64,000 bases of DNA from Trichostrongylus colubriformis (lineage: Eukaryota; Nematoda; Chromadorea; Rhabditida; Trichostrongylidae), in contig OZ022259.1 in the NCBI GenBank assembly GCA_963978905.1, positions 10,726,001-10,790,000 of the forward strand, given 5' to 3'. Below are positions 35,615 through 47,739 of the stretch, piece after piece. Numbering within the stretch: position 1 is the stretch's first letter; each line of letters opens with the position of its first letter. Both the position numbers and the translations under genes were made by a program. The notes below the pieces were generated by a model. That model saw nothing but the letters and a program-made list of their open reading frames with translations. It ran no database searches and had not been told where the DNA came from.

Positions 35615-36080
35615 TTAAAGGAACCGGAAGGGGTCCGAAACAAGAGAAAAAATACAAAGAAATGAGCATTTTGTAACGAACGCAGAAGGTTAGAAGCGAT
35701 AATCGGTGAAAAAACCCGAATTCAAAAGTGCATCGCTGCGGTGTGTATTCGCGCCTCATTCGCACCATCGCACTGACTTTCCGAGTTGCCCGCTGTAGGA
35801 GACGGGCCGCGGTCCAACATTAGTTGTAGCAGCTGACTCCCAGCGCAGTGGAGTGGCCATTCCCAACTACATTAGCATTCATGTAAGTACATCTAGAAAC
35901 GTGTAAGAAAGAGTAAAGGAAAAAGTAAAAGGAAAAAACAAATTTATGAAAGAAACATCTTCTCTTGGCACCATGCCACGGCGTCAAATTGGGGAGTTTG
36001 TGCAATGGCGGCCACTTGAACTCGTCCACACTACGTCTGTTCTACCGTAGGCCAAAATTACCTCCTTCTGGTGTCTTTAA
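35615..36080 (+). mobile_element. 466-bp TTAA-flanked MITE, full copy
   Basis: Begins TTAAAGGAACCGGAAGGGG and ends CTTCTGGTGTCTTTAA. The body matches the inverse of 31,193-31,658 through its length, including GGCCACTTGAACTCGTCCAC and TAGGAGACGGGCCG. Confidence 0.8.
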
Positions 36081-36690
36081 AAGCCGAGAAGATAAGCAAG
36101 CCCGAGACCGCAACGGGGGCGGATTCAGGTTGGGCTCCTCATTGACCTAAACACGGACCCTACCCACTGGCTTGGTGGTATTTCTGGACAATCAGCTCGC
36201 TAGTGAATGTAGCTCCCGCTGAGACGTGCGAGCGACGGCAAAAAAAATTGAGGACAAGAGATGAGGGCGAGATAGAAAAACCAGCATATCATTTTATGTG
36301 ATTTTATTGGCGAGAAACAACCAACTATGTGAGTGATAGCCTGTATTACGAATGATGGGAAGGGAAGCCGTTTTTAGAAGACTACCGGCTCCACCGGCGA
36401 TGTTGGCACCAGTCGGCTATGGTGTCCTTACTCCACATCTGGGGTCATGGGAGCTTACCGTAACATCGGTACATGGGTATAGGCCAGTGGAACAGGCAAA
36501 CTTGACAGAAGCTATGTCTAACCGAAGCGATAACTCAGACCAGAGTGACCTTAACAAGTAATGAATTCGTGCATCGCATAGATGCGCTACAAACTCCTAG
36601 TAAACGACTTAGTATGCGGCTGTGGGCTAAGAAAAAATCTGGTAAAGACAGTGGAACAAAACAGAAAATTCAAGGAGAACATATCGTGTG

Positions 36691-36734
36691 GATATAGTGG
36701 ATTGAGTGGAGGGATATAGTGGATTGAGTGGAGG
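36691..36734. repeat. 22-bp tandem pair
   Basis: GATATAGTGGATTGAGTGGA plus GG occurs twice in a row. Confidence 0.9.
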
Positions 36735-37064
36735 CTGCCGTACAATAAGAAATAAGAAATGGAATGCACTATGCTGAAATCGTGAAGTGGTAGGTCTTCT
36801 GAGTGTGGTAGAGTGGTTTTCTCTCGGTCAGGGACCAAATGAAGAGTGTTTTGAAGAGGAATAAGGAATCGGGTGGTGTACATCGAGTCGAGGCATGAAA
36901 AGGAAACAAAAATGAGATGAAATCGCCGGCATGGGCGTCATGAAACATCTGAAATCCTCAGCAATTCTACTACTCTAGTTTTCTAATGGCCTGTTTGAAT
37001 CTACTAGAGTTAGGAAGCTCTAGTTCTTGAGAAGGCATGGATTTCAGGCATCTTGCTTTCCGTA

Positions 37065-39690
37065 CTATGAAGCCTTTACTGAAACCACCTCATTATGGTC
37101 GTCCCATTTCAGGTTTCGCGATAAGTTGATGCCTAGGTCCCTTACAAGGTCACACGGTCTTACAGGCGTGCCATCTGGAGAATCTATTTCTAGGTGGGGC
37201 GAACCCAAGAATAGAAGATGGCTTGTAGCTGGGCTACTTCTCAGGCCCCAAATAATACACCAGTCAAGCATACTTTTGACAGCTTGGCTTAGAAGTCTTT
37301 GAGTGCTACCTATAGTGTTATCATCATATGCTATCGACACATTTACATCATCTGCATAGGTTGCCCATGAATTCCGTCGTCAATTCTGATGTGATTCACG
37401 AGGTCACAGGTATATATAAGAAAAAGTAGTGGTGAAACTATCTCCCTGAGGCACACCTGATGAGCACTGTCTTGGAGCGGACGCGTGATCTGAGAGACGT
37501 GCTCGCATATGGCAGTCTGTGTGATAAGACTGATACCATGCAAGACTGATACCTCCCACGAACACCTATGCTCTCTAATTTGAGCGGAAAACTAGACCCA
37601 CACAGTGTCGAAGGCTTTGGTCAGGTCGAAATATACAATGGAGACCTTTTAACCAAAGTTTAGTGCCTCGATCCAAAAGTGGGTGGAACATGTTGATATA
37701 CCTGGAAGGAGCCCGTGTTGCTCCATGGTATGCAATGTAGTTTATTGACCCAATTGAGTAGGCATTTATGATCTATTTTTTCCACATAATTTTCAGCGGC
37801 GTTGGTAGAACACCTATGGTCCGGAAGTTTGAGACTAGTCTGGAATCATTAGATTCAGGTATAGGTGTGACTATAGAGTGTTTCTAGATAGAGGGAACTT
37901 ACTCCAAAAAAAAAAGAGACATAAGATATGGGCCAAAGGTCCTGCAAGCTCCTTAGCAAAATCTTTGAAGAAGAAATAAGGTACCCCGTCAGAGGATAGC
38001 GAGAAGGGGGACCCGAGAAAACGAAGGTTTTGTATATCGCTTGTATATCGTTTGTGAGACAACTGGAATTTCTAGGCGTTTCTTGTAAAGTAGGACGTGT
38101 TATGGCTACCACTAGACCCAGTAAAGAAAACACTTTCCAAATAGTCGGCAAAGGCTTCAGCTTTGTCTTGGTTTGTGGAATATTTCTGCCTTCGAGAATT
38201 GAGTTAATTTGGCCGTGTTTGAGGAATTTGTTCACGTAAGAGGCTAGCTGTTAAAGATTTTTATTTGCAGTCAGTTCCTCAACCCTGTAGTTCTAGAAAC
38301 GTTCCAGTGGTGGTCCAGATCCTTGCTCACTTCCAGAAAAACATCTGAATCCAATGGGTTGCACTCCTGATTGAGATTCTCTCAGCTCAAATAGATTTAG
38401 AACGTGCCCATAATAGCAGCTCATGCCTATTTTACTACATTTCAGAGGTACATACCGACCAATGGTACCAAGAATAATATACAAAGTCTGCCATACACGT
38501 CGTCCATATTGCTGTAACCTGGGAACACTGCCATGCAATCTATGTATCTGAGACAATGTGCTATGACTTCTTTGTTCATATGATGATAGACTTTAGTAGT
38601 AACCAATCTTCCTTTTTTTGAGCACTGGGTGAAGGTCCGAAAGCACAACGTCCAATACCTAATCTTGCCGCGTGGGATAGTCAACAAATTGGATCAGTGA
38701 TGAGTTTTCGAATATCGATAGGAATCTATCACTCGTGGCCGAGGTACTTTTCCGCGTGACCCAATCAATACAGAGATTGAAGTCGCCCAGCACTGTAATT
38801 GAGAAAGGCACAGCAACAGGGAGAGATCAAAATTATGGATATTGGTCGCCAATCCTCGAAACTGCTGGAATTTGGGGGGGGGGGGGGGGCGACATATCAA
38901 TATAACCGATGTCTTATAGGTAATGAAATGTCAAAACACAACAAATCAGAGCTAATGCTTTTGCAGTCAACACCAATATTTTCATAGGATGCAAGACTGT
39001 GAACCAGGGCACACACTCCCCCATCTTTATGAGCCGACCGATCCTTTCTCAATATGGAATATGGGAAATTTAAGCGAATTTCAGAGTTTGCTATTCTTTT
39101 ATTAAACCAGGATTCGGTGGTGAAGATTATGGGGGGTTTCAAAGTACTTATAAGGCAATGAACAGGAGGCAGTTTATTTGTAAGGCTACACGCATTGAGA
39201 AGCACACAAGTAAAGGTGAAAAACGCGTGGGGTACGATTTTCTGGAAAAGGAACAGGAGTAGTGCTTTTTCTCACGGCATGAGAAATCTGTGATCCCTTG
39301 ATAACTTCCTCTTGATAGACAACATAAATGCGCTTACCATCAAGCTTTTTTTGATTCAATTCTTGCGCTTGAGATCTTGGGGCATCTTCGTCTCTCGCTC
39401 TTCCCAACTCATCGATTTTCAAATGAATTTATCCTTATATACCGAATCGAGCCTCAGTTGCGAGCTCTTGATAAGGGTAAAAACACATTTGATAAGCCTA
39501 GGTTTCCCCTGTGTCGACGATCCCATTCTGTGTATCTCAGCAGGGCAGGTCTCGATGTTCAGGGCGTTAAGTACACCAGTCACAAAAGATTCGGTATGTG
39601 CCTGACGCTGAGAATCAGAGAGGCTCATCTCAGCTACAGGGATCCCAAATATTACCATTGGCCGCTGGCCTTTTTCGAGCACAATAAACT
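37065..39690 (-). pseudogene. CR1-like non-LTR retrotransposon, decayed
   Basis: Reading right to left: an ORF1-like piece (39,682-39,290, including IETCPAEIHRMGSSTQGKPR), an AP-endonuclease N-terminus (39,205-38,897, LNACSLTNKLPPVHCLIST and TTESWFNKRI), then reverse-transcriptase pieces at 38,060-37,860 (SSDGVPYFFFKDFAKELAG), 37,540-37,343 (SPLLFLIYTCDLVNHI) and 37,340-37,065 (ending DLGINLSRNLKWDDH). The pieces lie in different frames with stops between them, so it cannot be active. A G run at 38,873 interrupts the endonuclease/RT spacing. Confidence 0.8.
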
Positions 39691-39758
39691 CACGAGAAAT
39701 GAAGGTATCGATCTCACGAACTGTTGCAGCAGTGGAATGGCCTCCGGAGCTTTTTCAG

Positions 39759-40221
39759 CTAATCTATCTTGAATTTTATTAAGAAGCAGAAGACTGTCGC
39801 CACTGATGAAGGCAGGATTTGAGGTGTTAACGACCGCCGAAGGAGCAAATTTCCTTTTATAGGATCGAATTTGGGCTGGGCTGGGTTCCATCGATGAAGA
39901 GCAACCTCCCGCGATAACCGCACATGAGCGAATGAGCGACATAGAGAAGAAGGGACAGGGTAGAGGCGAGTAATTAGCAATGATGATCAACAGCAATATA
40001 AGGATGGAGTAACAATAAACGCAAAGATGGCATAACAATGTCATAATGAAAAACACATTATGGGTAAGTACTGTCGAGGTAGACGAATGGCGAGTGGGAC
40101 GATGACGTTTTCCCGGAATATATTGGGTATTTCGAGCATTTGGCGCGCGATCGTGGCAGTCAGGTCGTTGATCTCGCGGCTGACTCATCAGCGGATGAGG
40201 ATGGTGTTGAATCGTTAGCAC
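39759..40221 (-). pseudogene. probable ORF1 5' part of the CR1-like element
   Basis: A frame with LLLNKIQDRLAEKAPEAIPL precedes the ORF1-like piece and is oriented with it. The rest of the frame is low-complexity. Assignment rests on position. Confidence 0.35.
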
Positions 40222-40559
40222 ATATTGAATTTAGGCCTCGGGTATTGTTCAGAGTTGGCGATTCCTGCGATCGCGTTATTCAGACGGAAAGAGAAGGATA
40301 CACATCGATCAAGTGATTCAGCAAGAGTTTAACAATAGTATGAAGCCCCTTCGCTTCGTCTCTCTCGGCCGCTATTTTGTTTATTACATTTAGTATGAGT
40401 AGTGTTATTCTGCAATCCCTATTTAAAAATAAAAGAACTCGCTGTTTTTTTTTTTCAAAATGCTTCCACTTATTTTGAACGTGCTAATTCTTTTGAGCGC
40501 TGTATTAGAACCTCGCGAAGTTGAGGATGGAAGGTTGAATTCATTGCACGTTCATCCAC

Positions 40560-40640
40560 TAGTAAGGCCCCTATCACACTTTGCGGCACCAGCGTTAACA
40601 GCGGCAATCGACTTCACTGCCGTAAAGTAGAAAGCGCATT
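40560..40640. repeat. dispersed repeat, related to 43,195-43,280
   Basis: Both contain CACTTTGCGGC or ATACTTTGCGGC, CCAGCGTT(A/G)AC and then GCGGC..TCGA.TTGACTTC or close variants, in the same order. Confidence 0.5.
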
Positions 40641-40929
40641 ATAGATAACGAGGTAACAGCGAACCACACATTTCTCAGCATTCTCTCCTATCTGACTGCA
40701 GCACTTTGGTTCTAACATAAAGCCTTATGTCTGGGATATCGAAAAATCCAGGTTCCAAGGTTGCTAATATAGCGCAATCAACTGTTAGCTTGGCGGAGGC
40801 TTATCTTCCGGTCAGACAGCGGCATCACAAGGGGTCGAGTGTTGCTTAAAGTTGAACTTACGTTTGCGAACTTGGTTCGTCATACAGAAGTGAAGTGGCA
40901 TGTCGTAACTTTATATCACTCCTCCATCT

Positions 40930-42293
40930 ATTGGGTTGGGGAATAAGTTCCCGCCGTTTTTTTAAATCCGGTTCTTCACATTACTCCCTCCATATTTTGA
41001 CAAAGCTTATATATGTTTTCGATAGCGTTTTTTCAGCTCTACAAAACGCTTCCATCTGTTTTTTGATTCCTTCGACTACCCAATATTTACGAGCTTTGGA
41101 AATGAAGTAAACTGAAGGCAAAAAATTGGCACTTGCGCACCTCATCTTTCTCTTCTGCCATCGAGATTAAAAAATGTATGTGTAATGATTTCGATAGAGC
41201 TTTTTCAGCTCTACAAAATGGTACTACATTTTATTTGAATCGCTCAACTTTTTGCTGTTTTTAGGACCCACAAATGCAGTACAAGCGAAAGTGTGCACTT
41301 TGGTTGTCTCCTTTTCCTCGCCTTCCATCGAGATTGGAGAAGATGTGCATATACGAGTTCGATAGAGATTTTATTGCTCCACAGGATGATACCACTCATC
41401 TTCCAAATCCTTTCATATTTTAGCATGTAGGAATAAGTTTCCACGTGTTTTTCAATTGAGAATTGCGTAATGAAAACGATTTTTTTTTTGGCAAAGTGTC
41501 TCGTATTGTATGATAGAGCTCTTTTCGCTCTACAGTTTGATATTCACGGTTTTTGTTCATATAAATTTTTGTCGTCTTTTAGATCGTTCGAAAGTCGACA
41601 AAATCGAGTCACATAGGGTCAAAAATTGTCGATTTCGTCGACTTTTGAATCATCTAAAAAGGGCAAAAATCAATTCGAATAAAAACCGTGGACACTCCTT
41701 TGTAGAGCGGAAAGAGCCCTATCGAATGATACAAGACACTCTGCCAAAAAAATTCGTTTTCATTACGCAATTTTGAATTGAAACTTATTCCTACATGCTA
41801 AAACATGAAAGGGTACAAAAGAGGAGTGGTATTATCTTGTAGAGCAGGAAAAGCTCTGTCGAATGCGTTTATGCACATCTTCTCCAATCTCGATGGAAGG
41901 CGAGGAAAAGGAGATAACCAAAGTGCACACTTTCGCGCGTACTGCATTTGTGGGTCCTAAAAACAGCAAAAAGTTGAGCGATTCAAATAAAGGGTAGTAC
42001 CATTTTGTAGAGCTGAAAAGCTCTATCGAAATCATACACACATACATTTTTTAATCTCGATGGCAGAAGAGAAAGATGAGGTGCGCAAGTGTTAATTTTT
42101 TGCCTTCAGCTTACTTCATTTCCAAAGCTCGTAAATATTGAGTAGTCGAAGGAATCAAAAAGCAGATAGTGGCGTTCTGTAGAGCAGAAAAAGCTTTATC
42201 GAAATCATATATAAGCGTTGTCAAAAGATGGAGGGAACAATGTGAAAAACGGGATTAAAGAAACTATTCGCGGGGACTTATTCCTCAACCCAA
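40930..42293. mobile_element. 1.36-kb palindromic element with TA flanks and periodic hairpins
   Basis: Left end TTGGGTTGGGGAATAAGT and right end ACTTATTCCTCAACCCAA are inverted, with TA at 40,928-40,929 and 42,294-42,295, as for mariner-type insertion. The arms (about 680 bp each) match to near the centre around 41,610. Each arm holds four spaced copies of a motif like GATAGAGCTTTTTCAGCTCT-ACA. No transposase frame is seen, so it is non-autonomous. Confidence 0.85.
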
Positions 42294-42714
42294 TAGTTTT
42301 GAGCCTCATCCACTTTTCATCTACTATAACCTGATGATGTAAAATGATACGCTTGGTTACTGGGAGTTTTACCCGCGTGGTGTTACCCGGCTTATTCGCA
42401 GAGACCGATTACACGGTCACATTTGAAATCGAGCGTACACCGCAAAACCATTGATCGATTTTAGGATCACCGCCGCTGATAGCTACTGTGGTCTATCGAT
42501 TGTTTTACACATTCGCTTACTAATTGAGCAACATCATTCAGATGAATAAAAAGGTAAAGCGAGTATATGCTTGCTCGATCGCTGTGCAACTTTTACGACA
42601 CCTCCAAAAACTGCACAGTCCCAAACCAAGTTTATTCGCCGGCTATACAATACTTAGTGTAAGATATACTATATCAAAGTAACATGATATCGAATATGAA
42701 GCCTCCAGTTGATA

Positions 42715-43015
42715 TTGGCCAACTTGACTCGGAGCTACCGTCCGTTTAAATCCACTTCATTTAGATTAACAACGGCATTTTGAGCTTCCTCATCAGCAAA
42801 CTCACAGAATCCAGAGCCTTTAGTGCGACTAGTTTCGCGATCGTAGGCGATCCTGCACATGTATTATAGTTGATAAATATCGATTACATTGGTTGGAAAA
42901 TAAGGATTTGAGCTTCCTTACTTGGCGTTGGTGACCTTATTCCAACCTCTTCTTCGGTCGTCTGATAGGGAAGGTTCCCTAATGCAATTGCCGACTACGA
43001 AAATGGTCAGGACAC
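42715..43015 (-). pseudogene. CstF-64 (CSTF2)-like RRM fragment, broken
   Basis: The intact parent binds the GU-rich downstream element in mRNA 3' end formation. Here a GNLPYQTTEEEVG piece (about 42,940-43,000, in a shifted frame) leads to VTNAK, then a short intron to acceptor TGTGCAG, then IAYDRETSRTKGSGFCEFAD and an NLNEVDLNGR segment. The RNP1-type KGSGFCEF is clear. A TAG at 42,735-42,737 stops the frame exactly where the family continues R-x-LRV, and LRV does follow. The retained intron argues against retro-copying, so this is probably a duplicated and decayed gene piece. Confidence 0.65.
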
Positions 43016-43575
43016 TAAAAACGAAACTTACCGTATGCAGAGTGCCGAACAGACATTTTATAAGGAAACTGAGGATGGAAAAGGCAACTGACGGCCAGCC
43101 CGAACGACACTGTGGTGAAGAAAGTAATCGGCGCGAACAGGCATGATGAGCGGCAAGCACCGCCCATTTTGGCACGACGAGTTCTCTGAGTCAACTAGCC
43201 ATTGTGAGGTCGCTCTCATACTTTGCGGCAAGTGCGCCAGAACCAGCGTTGACGGCGGCGTCGATTTGACTTCTTTCTTTCTGAAGAAATTGTATGGTTC
43301 AAGCAGCCGTTGAAAAACAGCAACCTCGTAGTCCCCGCTTCGGAAATGCGCACTCATAGTGTTACGCTTGAAGGAAGTTGCAGTTGATTGAAGCAACCAT
43401 CAGGAAAACCAAACAGCCAGTAGATGGGGCCAAGGAAGTTATCACGAAAGTAGGACACACTATTTCGGGAAATCGAGTTTTAGCTAGCTATAAGTAGTTC
43501 GCAAAAGTTAATGCTTTTCAGATAATGATGTAACAGACAGCTATGTCTCAAAGGACCGCATGGTACCCGACCTTT

Positions 43576-43661
43576 GCGTCCTGAGCGGAATTCCATCTGA
43601 CAGCGGCAAGTTGTGCTGGCGTCCTGAGCGGAATTCCATCTGACAGCGGCAAGTTGTGCTG
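43576..43661. repeat. 43-bp tandem duplication
   Basis: GCGTCCTGAGCGGAATTCCA plus 23 bases occurs twice in a row. It lies inside the dispersed repeat copy at 43,560-43,720. Confidence 0.9.
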
Positions 43662-43769
43662 ACGGCGCCGCAAAACGAAAATTCGTCATAAGTGTACACA
43701 CCCTCCCGAGGTCGTAGTACGTGCGAAAGTGCGACGCCGCAAAATCGATCGCGAAGTCTGACGGCGGCC

Positions 43770-45220
43770 TTAATTTGTCACGATTTTGATCTCACTTTTA
43801 TCTACCATAGGTTCTCAATTTCCTTGATGCATTGGCTGGGTGGGTGGGAATCTATAGAAATACCGGAAAATGAAGAACGGGAAGAAGAAGTGAGTGGATC
43901 GTATGGAGGACAACTTTTGGGTAGAGGAGAGGTCATATTTTTTTAAAAATTTTCCTCAACGCCAAATCCAACCCTGCTAGCACGGTATATTTCAAATGAC
44001 AAATTTAGTCTACCTTTGGAATCAAATCTGAAGTGATTTCATGTTCATTCCCATAAAATGTAATTATGAATACTAAATAAGCCATAGCTAATTAGAACAT
44101 CGCTTTTAGTGAAAACAGGAAACACGAATGGTCGTAATTTAAAACGCTCTTGTAGCTTGACAACAAGTCCATTACTGGAAGACGGCTGCCAATCCTAGAG
44201 TAGGATTGTGAAGTGCACGATTGTTCGGCAGGAGGGTGGCTTATAGACAGGCAATATTCGGCCAGTTGTAGTGAAGGATTTATAAAACGTCCATTTTACT
44301 GTTGCAGGAACATTACTTTGCTGATAGAGGAAGCAGCACATTTACGGTGACTCACGCAAACTGTTTTGGATCTGCGGTTTTCTGCAACCCTTCTATTATG
44401 AAAAGAATTGCTGACGCCGTTTGTGATAGCAGCGTGAAATTTTTGGGTTACAAGTATTTTTGTTACTTGCGTTGAAGCATGTGAACGAGAAGTAGATATC
44501 CAAAACAGACAGACATAACATGGCACTGTAGTCGATGACAAAACCTGCTGAGTTGAAGAAACAATGGAAGCTGTCTTGCAGTTTTATGTAGATAGATGAT
44601 GTAAAATGAGCTAGTTGACTGGAACAATTCCCACTGCATTTCTCAGGTGCTGGTTTCGGCCGGAGTGTTGTTGATTTGTTAATCTTCAATAGTGCGATAT
44701 GAATATGCATACATAAAACCGTTCATTTATTGCTTTCACGGGATCATTATAGTTCTCATGATACAATGGATGGGATCTACAGACCCTAAAAACAGCGTGA
44801 AACTGAAACAAAATTCTCCTTGAACACTTATTTCATGGCTTCTGGAGCATGGTCTTCCGTCAGGTGCTCTCCGATTGACATTAACAATTATAACTTCTGA
44901 GCAGATGCGTACATTTACGCTAATCTTGGAACAATCAGATTGGTTGGTTGCACGATCTGTGCTCGGATCAACTCGTTCTTGCTGAGCATTTCCGTACCTT
45001 TCGCAGTTTTTTGTTAAAAGCAAGTGTTATCAGTCTGAAACTGAAGGTTATCTCCGATAGATAAATGAAAAGTAAGAGAGATGCCGCAGCTGATCATCCT
45101 TCTGGGATGGGCTCTGCATCTAGTTACTATTCGGAGTCTTAATGATATACTGACGCGATTGCGAAGACATGCGAATATCACAAATTTTGTTTGAAATTTG
45201 CGCAACCCCCCCCCCTCCGC
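43770..45220. other. unassigned stretch
   Basis: No firm gene. A minus-strand piece near 44,720-44,810 after acceptor TTTGTTTCAG reads FHAVFRVCRSHPLYHENYND and could be an exon, but has no supported partners. A C run lies at 45,207. Confidence 0.4.
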
Positions 45221-45227
45221 CTCCTGG

Positions 45228-45475
45228 TTAGTTTGCGTCCTTCCAGAATGGTCCTGCCCACTCAGTGTTTTGCTCAGTAACCGTCATAGCCATTTCGGAA
45301 TGGTTAACTGTCGGTAATATCGTAGTGGAGAATGATAGCTGGTCAAAAGTAAGGGACAAACAGTGATGGTGATATCGCAGCAGAACCCGTTCCATCATTA
45401 GCTGCGACCTTTTACTAGCTTTCTCAGCAGAAATTGGTAAGTTTGTGGAGAGGAGGAGTGGCAACACTCGCTGAA
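45228..45475 (-). CDS. possible terminal exon, product unknown
   Basis: Follows acceptor ATGTTTCAG and stays open to TAA at 45,228. It encodes RVLPLLLSTNLPISAEK and later LTFDQLSFSTTILPTVNHSE, ending GPFWKDAN. No family recognised. Another frame here splices to the exon at 45,904 but stops early. Confidence 0.25.
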
Positions 45476-45903
45476 ACATGAGGTGACACTTACCACTCAT
45501 TAACTTAGAATTTACCATTGTTCACATTACTGACTAAAGAAATTTTCTGTAGCAAGAAAGTTCATACCAGACCGCAGTTCCATGTAGCCACTCATTATCT
45601 TGTCGACCTAGGTATTATCATTACTCGGAAAAGGCTTTCTCCCGTTATTGCCGTGATATCGTATGCTTTGAAAAGATTACTAAAGTCCCGTCGCATCATC
45701 CTCTAATTGTGGTACCTTTGCAATACGACAGAATTATGCGAAAATCACATCGATTCAAGCGAATGTTGCTTCTGTAAAATATTGCAGTCGCATGAAATAC
45801 ACATTTACATGGAATGGACAGTTCATGGTGGGTATACGCGGATAGGTCAAAAGCCCGTCCCCGAGGCATGTTCATCGTTTTAAACATTGTGCAAAACATA
45901 CTC

Positions 45904-46105
45904 ACCCGTCCAGCGTATGCACAAGAATCCATGCATAGGTCGTGAGCAGAAAACTTGGCCATCTATTCGGACTGTTGACGACGTCGCCATTACTGGGTAG
46001 AGGAAAAACCACGTCGTAATAAAAGTAAGATAGCAGCTCAGCAACAAACACGGCTCCTTGCAGTGTCACCTGATTACAGAAGGGTTTCAGTTGCATGCCC
46101 CACAT
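45904..46105 (-). CDS. possible exon of a membrane protein
   Basis: Open from an ATG at 46,105 (or from acceptor GTAATCAG near 46,066) to donor GTGAGT at 45,903. It encodes hydrophobic segments VTLQGAVFVAELLSYFYYD and PSFLLTTYAWILVHTLDG. The texture is that of a multi-pass membrane protein; the partner exons are not found. Confidence 0.3.
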
Positions 46106-46109
46106 TCTA

Positions 46110-47190
46110 ACGATTGACGTTGGAGGCAGTGGGTACGTTAAGCATGTGGGTAGAATGACTCTGTGAGCACTCGTTCATTGCTTCCCGGATTCCGTCGAGC
46201 CCCGTCCACAGTCTCCCTACGCACTGGCGTCAACGCATGCACGCACATCAATTACAGGCTCGGCAACTCCCTGCCTTCGAGCGCAAAGTTCGTGAAAGGT
46301 GTCATCTTCGCAATGAAAGCAAATAATAAAGCCTTACTCTACCAGGTCGAATATCTTTGACAATTTTGTAACTAAAACAAAGCAGGCTTTAGGAAGATGT
46401 CAATGGGCGGAAATTGAAGAACACATAAAGGATACTCGGTGACGAAACTATGAAAAGCTGGAGCACTAGCTTGGCTATCGTACACTATTGAGCACTTCAT
46501 ATGCTGGATTCAGGAAACGCGAGGTTGTCCCTGCTCACCAGCCTAAACTCCTGTGTTCCTGTGTTTATTTACTGACATTCAATGTAAACCATTCTGTTGT
46601 TAGTGTAAAGCGGTAGTATCTCGGTATGCCGTATTCCTGAGGACAGCAATAACTCCCAGAGTCGAGACATTTTGGAAGTGTGTAATTCTGTTCAAACAGC
46701 TACAATCTACCAATTGGGCTGCAGTGGCCGAAAAGTAGTATCAATTGAGTATTAGAATTCCTTTATCTGTCCTTATGCGATCCTATCACAAGTGTCACTG
46801 GTTGTCACCGCTACAACTGTTCCTATCTCAGTACACACAGCTCTAGGTTCAACACAAAAAACAAGTTTGGTGTCAGTCACCTGTAAAGACTCCTTGTCGG
46901 TCTTTAGCGGTTGTTATCAGTTTCTGTTACCCCCCCCCCCCCCCCGTTAACGTCCTCGTTTCAATCCACACAGCTCTCATGAATGTCAGCGCCGCACTTC
47001 CAACCATTGCAGTAAATTGCACTTTCCTCCGGACCTCCTCGTCAGCCCACGTCAGTTCTAGTCATCTACTATTAAGTCGTGGCAAAAATAAAGACCGTCT
47101 TCGCTTCTGCCATGCTGCACTGATCATATGCATTGAAGCTTAGGCAAGTATAGAATTTAATATATCGTTCCGAAGCACATTATTCAAGCT
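46110..47190. other. unassigned stretch
   Basis: No exon supported. Contains a C run at 46,930. Confidence 0.5.
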
Positions 47191-47255
47191 ATCGTTAGAT
47201 TTTTTCTCGCTCCTCTGCCACCAATTCTTCTACGATTTGGGTCGCACACGAAAAG

Positions 47256-47735
47256 TTGTCAAGACGCGAAATCCGACTCATCATGCTCCACGAGTACAAG
47301 CTGGGTCGTGATGCTGCGGAAGCAGCCAGAAACAAAATCAATGCATGTGGCGTGTGTACTACGAATGAGCGCACCACGCGTAGGTGGTTCTATAAATTCC
47401 GAAATGGAGAATTCAGCTTAGATTATAAGGAAGGACACGGTCGGCCAGGGAAGGTAAAGACAGCGAATTGGGGGCACAGATAGAAGCTAACCCAAGAGCA
47501 TTCATAAGGGAAATTGCTGAAGAGCGGGAAGTTGACGGACTGTAGCACGTCACCTGAAGAAAATTGGGAAGGTGAAAGAACTTGACAAGTGGATCCCATC
47601 CCGCATGAGTTGACTGAGCACCAAGAACCACGCCGTCCGGAAGTCTGTTCGTCTCATCTTTTGCAGAACAAAAACGATCCTTTTTTGCAACGCATTGTGA
47701 CTGTGACGAAACGATTACGCTCATTTTTAAGCCGG
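47256..47735 (+). pseudogene. mariner transposase, N-terminal half, frameshifted
   Basis: DNA-binding half of a Tc1/mariner-family transposase: REIRLIMLHEYKLGRDAAEA, ERTTRRWFYKFRNGEFSLD and GHGRPGK in frame 1, then LGAQIEANPRAFIREIAEE, HLKKIGKVKELDKW and ELTEHQEPRRPEVCSSHLLQ in other frames. At least three frame changes and one stop. It breaks off at TVTKRL, where the family has the first catalytic TGDEKW, so the whole catalytic part is absent. Confidence 0.85.
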
Positions 47736-47739
47736 TGTG

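Larger units (their letters stand above)
30640..36960. other. gene-poor stretch with repeats
   Basis: No supported exon. Contains two full TTAA MITEs, two poly(G)/poly(C) elements, a 154-bp tandem duplication and a 22-bp minisatellite pair (36,691-36,734). Frames such as 36,352-36,561 have no recognisable domain. Confidence 0.55.

Noticed and set aside
36352..36561. Possible small gene starting MMGREAVFRR
   Set aside because: No homology recognised, no splice partners and it lies among repeats.
41021..42205. CRISPR-like array, because of eight spaced repeats
   Set aside because: Eukaryotic context, spacers themselves are related to each other, and the orientation flips at the centre: it is a palindromic transposable element.
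45904..46105. Choline/ethanolamine phosphotransferase exon, because of the AWILVHTLDG motif
   Set aside because: The family continues with a DG-x2-AR-x8-G-x3-D-x3-D motif; no exon with it follows.
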